Of a stretch of 32,867 bases of DNA, positions 15,121-22,869 are shown piece by piece. Position numbers and translations under genes: made by a program. Position 1 is the stretch's first letter. Every line of letters begins with the position of its first letter. Location: positions 1 through 32,867 of IMG/VR virus record IMGVR_UViG_3300008261_000086. One strand, given 5' to 3'. The DNA comes from a virus. The notes below the pieces were generated by a model. It made no database searches. It saw only the letters and a list, made by a program, of their open reading frames with translations, and was not told the DNA's origin.

Positions 15121-16080
15121 ATGGCACGCACACTCATTCTCAACATCAGCGCACAGGCACAGGCTTTGCCGGTTGCTTACGGCAGTTTTGTGGTTGCAGT
15201 TGGCCATGGGCGCGTTGTGGCTGACGAGTCCTCGCTTGTGGTGACGGGGCTTGGCGGTTTTGAAGCCATGGAAGGCAAGTGGGCTGTTTCGGCCATCTCC
15301 ACCGACACGGCACTTGGCGACTTCTCGATGTCTGAGAACGGCCTTGCTATGTTGGCGGAGTTCGTGTCGGAGGGCATCACGGCGCCTCCTGCGACGTGGG
15401 CCGACCTGTCGGGCAAGCCCTCGTTTGCCACTGTTGCGACCAGTGGCTCGTACAATGACCTCACCGACAAGCCGGTGCTGGCAGACGTGGCGACCACTGG
15501 CTCCTACGCCGACCTGAGCGGGACGCCGACGCTGCCCTCGGCCTCCAACGCGACTCCGCCTGACGTGGCGGCAACGGCTGCTGCGGGTGTGCAGGCGGGC
15601 TTTGCACGGGCCGACCACCAGCACGCCCACGGGAACCTGGCTGGCGGTTCGATGCACGCGAGCGCGACGACCCTGTCGGCTGGCTTCATGTCGGCGGCGG
15701 ACAAGGTCAAGGTGGACGGGCTGGCCACGGTGGCCACCAGCGGTTCCTATGCAGACCTGAGCGACAAGCCCTCGTTGGCTGATGTCGCCACCAGCGGTTC
15801 CTATGCCGACCTGAGTGGGAAGCCCACCAAGACCTATGACATCGCTTCTTACGTTTCGGGCGCGCAGTCGCTGGGTGCAGTTGTGGCTCAGGTGCTGGCA
15901 CCCAAGAACCTGACGCTGACGGCACTGGCCCAGACGGGCGGCGCGACGGTCAAGGTGCAGGTCGCTGGCGTGGACGTGGCCTCGTACCCCAAGTCAGTGA
16001 CTTCTGGCCAAGTCATCTCGGTGGTCGTTTCCGTGGCCGGAAATGGCTCCACCTTCACCATCTCGGCAGTGGAGGCGTAA
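15121..16080 (+). CDS. Tail fibre protein with 18-residue repeats
   Basis: A 319-residue fibre protein from ATG 15121 (GGAG upstream). Residues 1-40 (ARTLILNISAQAQALPVAY, then VVADE) resemble the docking segment of the two earlier fibre proteins. Residues about 101-137 and 201-236 hold four copies of an 18-residue unit, FATVATSGSYNDLTDKPV and variants LADVATSGSYADLSGKPT, a shaft motif common in phage fibres. Between them lies HQHAHGNLAGGSMHASATTL followed by GFMSAADKVKVDG. The His-rich 'H-x-H-x-HG' plus 'GFMS-DK-K-DG' pattern is found in fibres where His residues coordinate metal along the trimer axis. The C-terminal 75 residues form a beta domain. It overlaps the next start (TAATG). Confidence 0.8.
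   Translation: MARTLILNISAQAQALPVAYGSFVVAVGHGRVVADESSLVVTGLGGFEAMEGKWAVSAISTDTALGDFSMSENGLAMLAEFVSEGITAPPATWADLSGKPSFATVATSGSYNDLTDKPVLADVATTGSYADLSGTPTLPSASNATPPDVAATAAAGVQAGFARADHQHAHGNLAGGSMHASATTLSAGFMSAADKVKVDGLATVATSGSYADLSDKPSLADVATSGSYADLSGKPTKTYDIASYVSGAQSLGAVVAQVLAPKNLTLTALAQTGGATVKVQVAGVDVASYPKSVTSGQVISVVVSVAGNGSTFTISAVEA
15424..15828 (+). repeat. 54-bp direct repeats coding for VATSGSYADLSxKP
   Basis: Four 54-bp units at 15424-15477, 15478-15531, 15721-15774 and 15775-15828, in frame, each coding 18 residues. The last two share an identical 20-base block (15733-15752 and 15787-15806). The two pairs are separated by the His-rich segment. The near-identity of units 3 and 4 points to recent duplication or recombination. 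Confidence 0.85.
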
Positions 16081-16355
16081 TGCCGCTTCTTTACGTCCAA
16101 CGGTTTGGCACCGTCATCGTTTCGGGTGGCACCCAAGCAGTCTCTGGGACGCTGTCATTCGCAGGCCCCACGGTGGTCGAGTTGGACCCGGCGCTTTACA
16201 CGCAGCCGGGTACCTACGTCCTGTTCACCTACGGCTCGTTCAACAACGCCGAGATGGCGAACCTGACGGTGGATGACGACGACCTCATTGGCCTCACCGC
16301 AGGCTCGCCGGTCAACGACACCGCCAATTACCGCATCACCGTGACGTTGAGCTAA
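16080..16355 (+). CDS. Small beta-rich protein resembling the C-terminal domain of the adjacent passenger-like protein
   Basis: A 91-residue protein starting at ATG 16080, overlapping the upstream stop (TAATG) with GGAGG inside that gene. The sequence is entirely beta-prone: VIVSGGTQAVSGTLSFAGPT, then PGTYVLFTYGSFNNAEMANL and ending ANYRITVTLS. The order 'F-x-x-PGTY-L-x-x-GSxxx-xNLTV...ITVxL-S' matches the last about 75 residues of the 756-residue gene next door (PGTYTLVEFGPSGSMSG ... KTITVQIA). This suggests a paralogous capping domain present once as a free protein and once fused. It has no signal peptide or catalytic motif. A fibre tip or cap is a possible role, inferred from the domain's C-terminal position in the larger protein. 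Confidence 0.6.
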   Translation: MPLLYVQRFGTVIVSGGTQAVSGTLSFAGPTVVELDPALYTQPGTYVLFTYGSFNNAEMANLTVDDDDLIGLTAGSPVNDTANYRITVTLS

Positions 16356-16368
16356 GGGAGAATCCGCG

Positions 16369-18639
16369 ATGGCGACTTATTTTTTCGACAAGAACGGAGC
16401 CACGGCGGGCTTTGGCACGCTTACCGGCAACTGGGCCGACGTATCTTGGTCGCTCAGTGGTGCAGGAACCTCTGGCACGTTTGTTACTTGGCCCGGTGCC
16501 GGTAACGTCGCGTCGTTTGGCGGCACGTCAAACACGGCAACCGCAGGAACTATTACCGCTGCCGGGACAATCAACCTCGACGGCATCATCCAACAGAATC
16601 TCACGGGAAATCAGACATATAATGGTGGAACGCTTAACTTTGGTTCCGTAACAGGCACCATCAACCTGCTGACCGGCAATGCATCTATTAACTCAGCAAT
16701 CACGGGTACGAACGGCCTAACACATACAGGAAGCCAACTTCTCTTCCTTTACGGGAGTTTTGCTGGCCTTACAGGAACGGTCACCAACAATTCCAGCACG
16801 TTCCTTGTGCCGGTATTTAAGTCGTCATACACAACGACTGCGAACTTCACGAACTCTGGCACTGGGTTTCTTGGCTTCTACGTCGATACAGGCTTCACCG
16901 GAACGGTGTCTGGAACCATTACCAGTTCGGTCAACACAGTGAGCATTCGTGGCGATGCGCTCGGCGTTGCCGGCACACTGAAGCTAACCGGCGACATTAC
17001 TGGCATCAGCAACTTTGAGTTTTACAACGGTGGTGTGGTTTATAGCAGGACGCTTCCTGCTGTCCTGACGTTTTCGGGCTATGACCTCACCTATCCCAAC
17101 AGGCAGTTCTATATCAACGCCTCCACGACGCAGTCGCGTGCAATGAATGTGTCGTTAGAGGATTTGGCGAGCGTCACGAACACCATCGGCGCGGGCGCGT
17201 CTGCGGATGCGGCTGCTGCCGCTGCCACAATCTCTGGGACAATCGCCAAGGGCGGCACGAACGCAGTCACATTCTCGCTTGATGGCACCAGCACTTTTGA
17301 CAATACGCATAGCGGGAACGCTACGTTTACCGCTGCCAACAATGTCGCCTTTGAGAAGAACGGTGGCGGCAAGTGGATTGTTTCCGGCGATAAGACGGGG
17401 TTTAAGTCGAGTATCATTAAGGGCGGAACGCTTCGCGCAGCATCGTCAACTGCCATCGGTGGCGCGCTGACGATGAGCGCCAGCACGGTGTTTGAGGTGT
17501 CGGGCGGGATTACGCTTTCCAACGTAATCAACGCTATCGGCACGGTTCGCAATGTGTCGGGCAGCAACAGCCTGACGGGCACCTCGCTGGTGCTGGCTGG
17601 CTCGACCACCTTTGAGTCACTGGCCGATACGTTGACCGTGAACTTGGGTTCGGGTGCCAGCATTACCGGCGCAACACAGCCGCTCACCTTCTCTGGCGCA
17701 GGCAACCACACGGTCACGTCGGTCATCGCGACGACAACCGGCACGGTGACCAAAAACGGTGCAGGCACCACGACCTTTAATGGTGCCAACAGCTTCTCTG
17801 GCTCCATCGCGCACAACGCGGGCGTCATTGAGGCCAACACCATCACGTCGAGCGGCAACAACTCGCTGGGCACGGGCACTACTTTCACCTTCGGTGGCGC
17901 GGCGACCCTGCGGTACACGGGCAGCACGCCCGCTGAGTTGTCGAAGACGGTGGTGTCGGTGCCCGCCTCGGGCGCGGTGTTTGAGAACAACGGCACAAGC
18001 GCCTGGACGGTGTCCTCGCTGACCGCAGCCAACGCGGGCACGGTGCTGGGCCTTGCGGGCAGCAACGAGGGCTACAACAAGTTGTCGCCCGCCTCGACCC
18101 CGGCGAACCTCGTCGGTTTCACCAAGACGGGCGCAGGTCGCTGGATCAGCACGCTGAACGTGAACCCAGCCTCTGGCTCGACGGCAGTGAATGGCGGCAC
18201 GCTGGTGGCGTCGAACAGCAACGGCACCTCCAAGTTGTTCGGTTACGACGTGACGGTGGAGAGCGGCGCGAAGATTCAAACCGGTTCTGACGAGGTTGGG
18301 CAGGCAGGCAAGTGCGCCTACAACAACCTGACGTTCAATGGTGTGGCTGGCACTCCTGCCCGCATCCGCATTGGCGGCAGCGTCGTCAACCCGACTATCT
18401 ATATGACGGGTACACTGACCATTCCGGCTGGTGGCATGACATGGAACTTGGCTGGTGCGGACGTGTTCAAGACGCCTGGCACCTACACGCTGGTGGAGTT
18501 CGGGCCGAGCGGGTCAATGAGTGGGTCGGTGTCCAACATCACCGTCACCAATCCTCCGACGGGCCGCAGTGTGGTTCCGGGATCACTGACCTACAACTCT
18601 GGGACGACGCCCAAGACCATCACGGTGCAGATCGCCTAA
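16369..18639 (+). CDS. Large beta-helical protein with autotransporter-like strand repeats
   Basis: A 756-residue protein from ATG 16369 (GGGAG upstream). It is almost wholly Gly/Thr/Ser/Asn-rich beta sequence. Repeats of the type GTVTKNGAGTTTFNGANSFS and VGFTKTGAGRWISTLN resemble the autotransporter-associated beta-strand repeat (PATR, as in PF12951/TIGR02601), which forms parallel beta helices in secreted bacterial passengers. The N-terminus has the 'W-x-NW/GNW-D-V-x-F-x-GT' layout (GNWADVSWSLSG, GNVASFGGT) typical of such passengers. There is no signal peptide and no membrane barrel at the C-terminus, so it is not an autotransporter. In a phage it would be a fibre or tailspike-like adhesin. 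The last about 75 residues match the small upstream protein. Depolymerase activity is possible but no active site can be assigned. Confidence 0.7.
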   Translation: MATYFFDKNGATAGFGTLTGNWADVSWSLSGAGTSGTFVTWPGAGNVASFGGTSNTATAGTITAAGTINLDGIIQQNLTGNQTYNGGTLNFGSVTGTINLLTGNASINSAITGTNGLTHTGSQLLFLYGSFAGLTGTVTNNSSTFLVPVFKSSYTTTANFTNSGTGFLGFYVDTGFTGTVSGTITSSVNTVSIRGDALGVAGTLKLTGDITGISNFEFYNGGVVYSRTLPAVLTFSGYDLTYPNRQFYINASTTQSRAMNVSLEDLASVTNTIGAGASADAAAAAATISGTIAKGGTNAVTFSLDGTSTFDNTHSGNATFTAANNVAFEKNGGGKWIVSGDKTGFKSSIIKGGTLRAASSTAIGGALTMSASTVFEVSGGITLSNVINAIGTVRNVSGSNSLTGTSLVLAGSTTFESLADTLTVNLGSGASITGATQPLTFSGAGNHTVTSVIATTTGTVTKNGAGTTTFNGANSFSGSIAHNAGVIEANTITSSGNNSLGTGTTFTFGGAATLRYTGSTPAELSKTVVSVPASGAVFENNGTSAWTVSSLTAANAGTVLGLAGSNEGYNKLSPASTPANLVGFTKTGAGRWISTLNVNPASGSTAVNGGTLVASNSNGTSKLFGYDVTVESGAKIQTGSDEVGQAGKCAYNNLTFNGVAGTPARIRIGGSVVNPTIYMTGTLTIPAGGMTWNLAGADVFKTPGTYTLVEFGPSGSMSGSVSNITVTNPPTGRSVVPGSLTYNSGTTPKTITVQIA

Positions 18640-18654
18640 TCGGGAGACGCGAAC

Positions 18655-20412
18655 ATGGCATTGCAAACTTGGATTGGGTCAGTTGACACTACCCTTTCGA
18701 CAGGCGCCAACTGGCAGTCGGGAACTATTGCCAGTGCTGACTCCATGCAGTTCAACAGCCTTGCTGTTGGCATCAACAACAGCACGGGCGGATGGTCGTT
18801 TGGTACTCTGTCAACCATCGGCTGTATGTCTATCGAAGACAACTTCACAGGAGCCAAGATTTCAGCGTATGACGGCTCTGGTGGGACCAAGACTATCAGC
18901 GGGGCCGCGAGCCGCATTAACGGCTACGCAATGTACGTCGGCGCAAACAAGACCTTTGAGTACCCACGCATCAACTGGCCACGTCAGGACGCTTTTGGTG
19001 CCTCAGACGTTTACGTTGGCCTTAACGGGCTGCTCGTCCATTCTACCGACAACGTCGGCGCTGGTTTGGGTTCCGACAAGTCCACGTCCACTGCGTCTGC
19101 ATCCAACGCAGTTAAGTGGGGGCCTGGCACTTGGCGGATGGGACCTAACAGCACGGACACGTCTACCCTTGGGTCGGTCACCATTCGCGAAGGTGTCGTG
19201 CAGGCTGGGTTTAGCAGCGCCGCTGTTGGGCGTAACCCATTCGGCTACATCGGTACGTCGTACTCGCCCGTGTACTTCAACGGGACAGGCGTGGAACTTC
19301 AGTTCGGGGCTTTCGGTACGCTTACCTCGTTCACCATTCCCAACCAACTGATCTTTACGTCAGGCGGCATCGTTAAGTCGCTGCCAGGATTCTCAGCCAC
19401 GCTATCCGCGTCACCAAGCGGCAGCGGGACCATCACCATCGGGAACGGCGGCGGGTCGCTGACATGGTCGGCAACCATCGGCAACAACGTATCCGTTGAT
19501 GCTGGTGCCACCCTCACAATGGGCGCTGGCAGCAGCATCACTGGCACGCTGACCGGCACTGGCACCATCGCCATGAATGGCGGCACCCTCTCCGGTGACG
19601 CCTCTACGTCAAACAACACCATCACAGGCACGTTTACTGCTAATGGAGTCAGGACTTTCAACTTCATCAACGCTGGTATCTGCACTTCGGGTTCGGGGTA
19701 CCAGACGTTTACGGGTTCATCGCCAAACGGGCGTTTTGGCAACATCGCTTACTCGGTCGTCAAACTGTATCAGCCGTGGCTGGGTGGCGCAGGCACGACC
19801 ACCACTCAGGCTAGCGACGGAACCAACCCATCGTGGTTCTACTTTTATGGTGCGGGCAAGCTTAACACGACCTGCACTATTGCGATGTCTTCCAGCGCCG
19901 CAACGCTTGGCCTGTTTGAGGCGGCTAACGTAGACAGTCCACTCACGGCAAATGCGACCACTGCGTCCACCATTCTCTGCGGTGACGCAACCGTGACGAC
20001 GTACAGCGGCAACGTATCGACCAGCCAATCGTCGGGGCTACTGAAGGTCATGGCCGCAGTGGGCGGAACCTTGACGCTGTCTGGTTCGGTGACGAGTTCC
20101 AACGCAGGTCGCACGTTTGGCCTAAACGAGGACTCAACCTACAGCACGGCAGGCGATCCGTCGCAACCCACCGGCACCATCGGCGGCACCATCAAGGTGA
20201 CGGGCAGCGGTTTCTCTGGCTCACCCGCAACCCTCAAGCGCGGAACGCTGTACCTCAACAGCGCGTCGTCGGTTGGTGTCGGCACGACCCTCACCGTGAG
20301 CGGTTCTGGCACGACCGTCGCTTGCTCGTCCACTGGCCCTTACGCAGCCCAAATCACCGGCAACATGTCGTTCGGTGCTGGCACCGTCCTCCGCTTCGGC
20401 GCACCGGCCTAA
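18655..20412 (+). CDS. Second beta-helical autotransporter-like protein
   Basis: A 585-residue protein from ATG 18655, 15 bases after the previous stop, with GGGAG upstream. It opens with TWIGSVDTTLSTGANWQSGT and SADSMQFNS, the same 'W-x-G-x-LST-x-NW-x-G-x-D-x-F' layout seen at the start of PATR-type proteins. Later segments such as SITGTLTGTGTIAMNGGTLS and GTLTLSGSVTSSNAGRTFGL are strand repeats with about 20-residue spacing. The C-terminus (VLRFGAPA) lacks the capping domain of the preceding gene. No signal peptide or catalytic cluster is visible. Together with the previous gene it suggests two related beta-helix adhesins or spikes, perhaps products of duplication with strong divergence. 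Confidence 0.65.
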   Translation: MALQTWIGSVDTTLSTGANWQSGTIASADSMQFNSLAVGINNSTGGWSFGTLSTIGCMSIEDNFTGAKISAYDGSGGTKTISGAASRINGYAMYVGANKTFEYPRINWPRQDAFGASDVYVGLNGLLVHSTDNVGAGLGSDKSTSTASASNAVKWGPGTWRMGPNSTDTSTLGSVTIREGVVQAGFSSAAVGRNPFGYIGTSYSPVYFNGTGVELQFGAFGTLTSFTIPNQLIFTSGGIVKSLPGFSATLSASPSGSGTITIGNGGGSLTWSATIGNNVSVDAGATLTMGAGSSITGTLTGTGTIAMNGGTLSGDASTSNNTITGTFTANGVRTFNFINAGICTSGSGYQTFTGSSPNGRFGNIAYSVVKLYQPWLGGAGTTTTQASDGTNPSWFYFYGAGKLNTTCTIAMSSSAATLGLFEAANVDSPLTANATTASTILCGDATVTTYSGNVSTSQSSGLLKVMAAVGGTLTLSGSVTSSNAGRTFGLNEDSTYSTAGDPSQPTGTIGGTIKVTGSGFSGSPATLKRGTLYLNSASSVGVGTTLTVSGSGTTVACSSTGPYAAQITGNMSFGAGTVLRFGAPA

Positions 20413-20429
20413 CCCAAGGAGTCTTTCCA

Positions 20430-20804
20430 ATGGCCCTCGTTGTTTCTTTGACCCTTCCTGCGACCACCGCCCTCCAGAACGACCAGGTGGTCGAGGTTCC
20501 CGAAGTCACCTACCCGCAGGCATATGCGCGCCTCATCATGGCGCGGGCCTCGTCCACGGACACCTACCTCTTGGTGTGCTGGTACGCCGACGCGGATGCG
20601 CGGTTCGCCAACGCCGATCCGGTGAAGGTGTTTGAGTTCCCGCCGGTCCCGACCGCCGACCTCAAGGGCGACCTGTACCCGGCGGCGTACACCTACCTCA
20701 AGACCCTGTCCGACTTCGCAGGCGCGACGGACCACCCGCTGGTTGACCCAGCAGAGGTGGTGGAGCCCGCACCTGTGGAGCCAAGCCTGCGTAGGGCAGG
20801 CTGA
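20430..20804 (+). CDS. Small fibre-block protein, function unknown
   Basis: A 124-residue protein. ATG 20430 is chosen because AAGGAG lies nine bases upstream; a longer in-frame reading from 20322 would overlap the previous gene by 91 bases and is unlikely. The first 75 residues are beta-prone (ALVVSLTLPATTALQ, then VVEVPEVTYPQAYARL and STDTYLLVCWYADADARF), followed by a helix around YPAAYTYLKTLSDFAG and an acidic Pro/Glu tail (VDPAEVVEPAPVEPS). The layout looks like a small folded domain with a disordered acidic end. It could be a fibre-assembly chaperone or a minor virion protein. I do not recognise the family. Confidence 0.6.
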   Translation: MALVVSLTLPATTALQNDQVVEVPEVTYPQAYARLIMARASSTDTYLLVCWYADADARFANADPVKVFEFPPVPTADLKGDLYPAAYTYLKTLSDFAGATDHPLVDPAEVVEPAPVEPSLRRAG

Positions 20805-20818
20805 AGGAGAGCAAGACC

Positions 20819-22723
20819 ATGGCAGACGTGAAGAAATTTCTTTTCCTTGACCAAGATGGTCAGATGGCCGAGCAGAAGGCCACCGACACCATTCAGGTCG
20901 CAAACGGCGTCAACGCACTTGACGCAGTCAACAAGGGGCAGCTGGACGGTGCCGTTGGTTCGCTGACGGACCTGATCAATGCCGAGGCAGCACGCGCTGC
21001 ACAGGCAGAGGCGGCTCTTGGTGACAGCATCACCGCAGAGCAGACGGCTCGCATTGCGGCTGACGCTGCACTGTCGGCCTCGCTGACCAGCGAGACGAAC
21101 GCCCGCACGGCGGCTGACACCGCTCTGGGTGGCCGGATCGACGCTGAAGAGGCGGCGCGTATTGCCGCTGACAGCGCCGAGGCTTCTGCTCGCGCTGCGG
21201 CTGACACCGCACTGCGGAACGACCTTGACGCCGAGATCGCCCGTGCAACTGCGGCTGAGTCGGCAGAGGCCACTGCCCGCACCAACGCGGACGCAGCCCT
21301 CCAGGCAGCAATCGACGCGCTGTCGTCCAGCAGCAACTCCGCGCTGACCGCTGCGATCAACTCGCTGACGGCTGACCTTGAGGCGGAAGAGGCTGCGCGT
21401 ATCGCGGCTGATGCAGCCCTCCAGACCGAGCTTGACGCTGAAGAGGCTCGCGCTGCGGCTGCGGAGGCTGCGGAGGAGGCGGCTCGTATCGCTGCCGACA
21501 ACGCACTCCAGAGCGACATCGACGCCGAGGAAGCTGCCCGCATCGCTGCGGTTGCCGCGCTCCAGGCCGAGTTGGACGCCGAGGAGGCCCGTGCTGCCGC
21601 TGCCGAGCAGGACCTGGCAGACGACATCGCTGCCGAGCAGAGCCGCGCACAGACCGCCGAGGGCAACCTGACCTCTGCGCTGAACGCAGAGATCGCTCGC
21701 GCTCAGGCAGCCGAGGCCGTCCTGACCGCTGACCTCGCGGCCGAGATCGCCCGTGCGACCTCGACCGAGGCAGCGAACCTCCAAGAGGCGAAGGACTACG
21801 CAGATGCTCGCGTGCAGGGCCTGTCGTGGAAGGCGTCGGTTGACTACGCCTACCCGCGCACTGGCGCCCACACCCTGCCTGCTGACGCAGCAGCACTGAT
21901 CGCTGCGGATGGCCTGGCAGTTGGTAGCCGCGTGCTCGTCTACTCGGCTGATCAGAGCGCGCACGCCGACAACGGCATCTACGTTGTGTCGGGCACCTCC
22001 TTTGTCCGCGCTGCCGACATGGCCGCTGGCAAGGACGCCGCTGGCGCGACCGTGTACGTTGAGCGCGCAACCGACGCTGGTGCAGCACCGGGCACCTCGT
22101 TCGTGTGCGCCAACGCTGGTTCGGCCATCGTCGGCACCGACGCGCTGGAGTTCGTGATCTTCTCGCGTGCAGAGAACCTGTCGTTCGGTTCGGGCGTGCA
22201 GAAGATCGGCACCGCCGTTTCCGCAAATGTGGCTGAGTACCAGCCGATCTTTGTGGATGAGGCGGGTGCGCTGAACTTCCGCATTTCCGGGCCTGACCTT
22301 GGCGTGGATGGCCCTGGCAATCTCTTTGTGACTGGCGCCTTGGTTGCTGGCACCAAGTCGAATGCTGACCTGAAGCACACGCATCGCGCACTGACCGACC
22401 TTGTTGGCACTTCTGAGGCAGTTGGCGTTTTCGTGAAGAGCGACGGCACCGCTTGCACCTACGATGCTCCTGAGGTCTACGGGTGCGTGGACGAGGCTAA
22501 TGAGGGCAGTGGCGCTCGCGTGGTGATCGCAGGTGTGAGCAACACCGCCAGCGGCGCGCTGATGGCCTTCGGTACGGACCAGAAGGTGTATCTGGGTTCG
22601 GCCCCTGGCGTGTTCTGCACCTACGCAGACATTCCGTCGGGCAAGTGGGCAGTGCCGGTTGGTTATCGGTACGACAGCGCGATGATTCGCGTGCATCTTG
22701 GGCCTGCGACTCTGAAGGCGTAA
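20819..22723 (+). CDS. Ala/Glu-rich coiled-coil tail fibre protein
   Basis: A 634-residue protein from ATG 20819 (AAGGAG upstream). Residues 1-45 contain VANGVNALDAVNKGQLDGAV, the 'DAVNKGQLD' fibre motif. Residues about 50-325 form an extended Ala/Glu/Asp/Arg-rich region with repeated AEEAARIAADAALQTELDAE-type units, strongly predicted as coiled coil and likely a trimeric shaft. Residues about 330-450 hold the beta domain with VGSRVLVYSADQSAHADNGI and YVVSGTSFVRAADM, related to the domain at about 238-372 of the giant fibre. The last part has KSNADLKHTHRALTDLVGTS and a C-terminal beta domain. The high GC of the repeat region creates long antisense open frames that are shadows. A transcription terminator follows. 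Confidence 0.8.
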   Translation: MADVKKFLFLDQDGQMAEQKATDTIQVANGVNALDAVNKGQLDGAVGSLTDLINAEAARAAQAEAALGDSITAEQTARIAADAALSASLTSETNARTAADTALGGRIDAEEAARIAADSAEASARAAADTALRNDLDAEIARATAAESAEATARTNADAALQAAIDALSSSSNSALTAAINSLTADLEAEEAARIAADAALQTELDAEEARAAAAEAAEEAARIAADNALQSDIDAEEAARIAAVAALQAELDAEEARAAAAEQDLADDIAAEQSRAQTAEGNLTSALNAEIARAQAAEAVLTADLAAEIARATSTEAANLQEAKDYADARVQGLSWKASVDYAYPRTGAHTLPADAAALIAADGLAVGSRVLVYSADQSAHADNGIYVVSGTSFVRAADMAAGKDAAGATVYVERATDAGAAPGTSFVCANAGSAIVGTDALEFVIFSRAENLSFGSGVQKIGTAVSANVAEYQPIFVDEAGALNFRISGPDLGVDGPGNLFVTGALVAGTKSNADLKHTHRALTDLVGTSEAVGVFVKSDGTACTYDAPEVYGCVDEANEGSGARVVIAGVSNTASGALMAFGTDQKVYLGSAPGVFCTYADIPSGKWAVPVGYRYDSAMIRVHLGPATLKA

Positions 22724-22786
22724 TTGGCCTTCTGTAAGTTAGCCTGACACCGCCAGACGGCAGCGGAACCGGCTGGTAGGACAGGC

Positions 22787-22828
22787 GGGAGGGGTCACAC
22801 GGGACGCCGTGTGGCCCCTTCCTCTTTT
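22787..22828 (+). terminator. Intrinsic terminator after the fibre block
   Basis: A 14-bp stem pairs 22787-22800 with 22809-22822 (core GGGGTCACAC with GTGTGGCCCC, with G-U pairs) around an 8-nt loop, followed by TCTTTT at 22823-22828. It lies between the fibre gene and the endolysin gene. A further stem just upstream (GCCTG 22742-22746 with CAGGC 22782-22786) makes the whole gap structured. Strength is inferred from stem length and U-tract. Confidence 0.75.
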
Positions 22829-22869
22829 GTGCTATAGGCTTTCCACACCTTTTAAGGAGGAAACATACA

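Noticed and set aside
15424-15828. Repeats that might be read as a CRISPR array
   Set aside because: The repeats are in-frame 54-bp coding units of a fibre protein with no unique spacers, and no cas gene is present.
20322-20429. Longer N-terminus for the 124-residue protein
   Set aside because: It would overlap the preceding beta-helix gene, and AAGGAG is correctly spaced only for ATG 20430.
20693-22696. A 667-residue open frame on the minus strand opposite the coiled-coil fibre
   Set aside because: It is produced by the GCN/GAN codon bias of the repeat region on the plus strand, and its sequence is of low complexity without a family match.
6565-22723. Diversity-generating retroelement acting on the fibre genes
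   Set aside because: No reverse transcriptase gene or template/variable repeat pair with adenine-directed differences was seen in the window. One could lie outside it.
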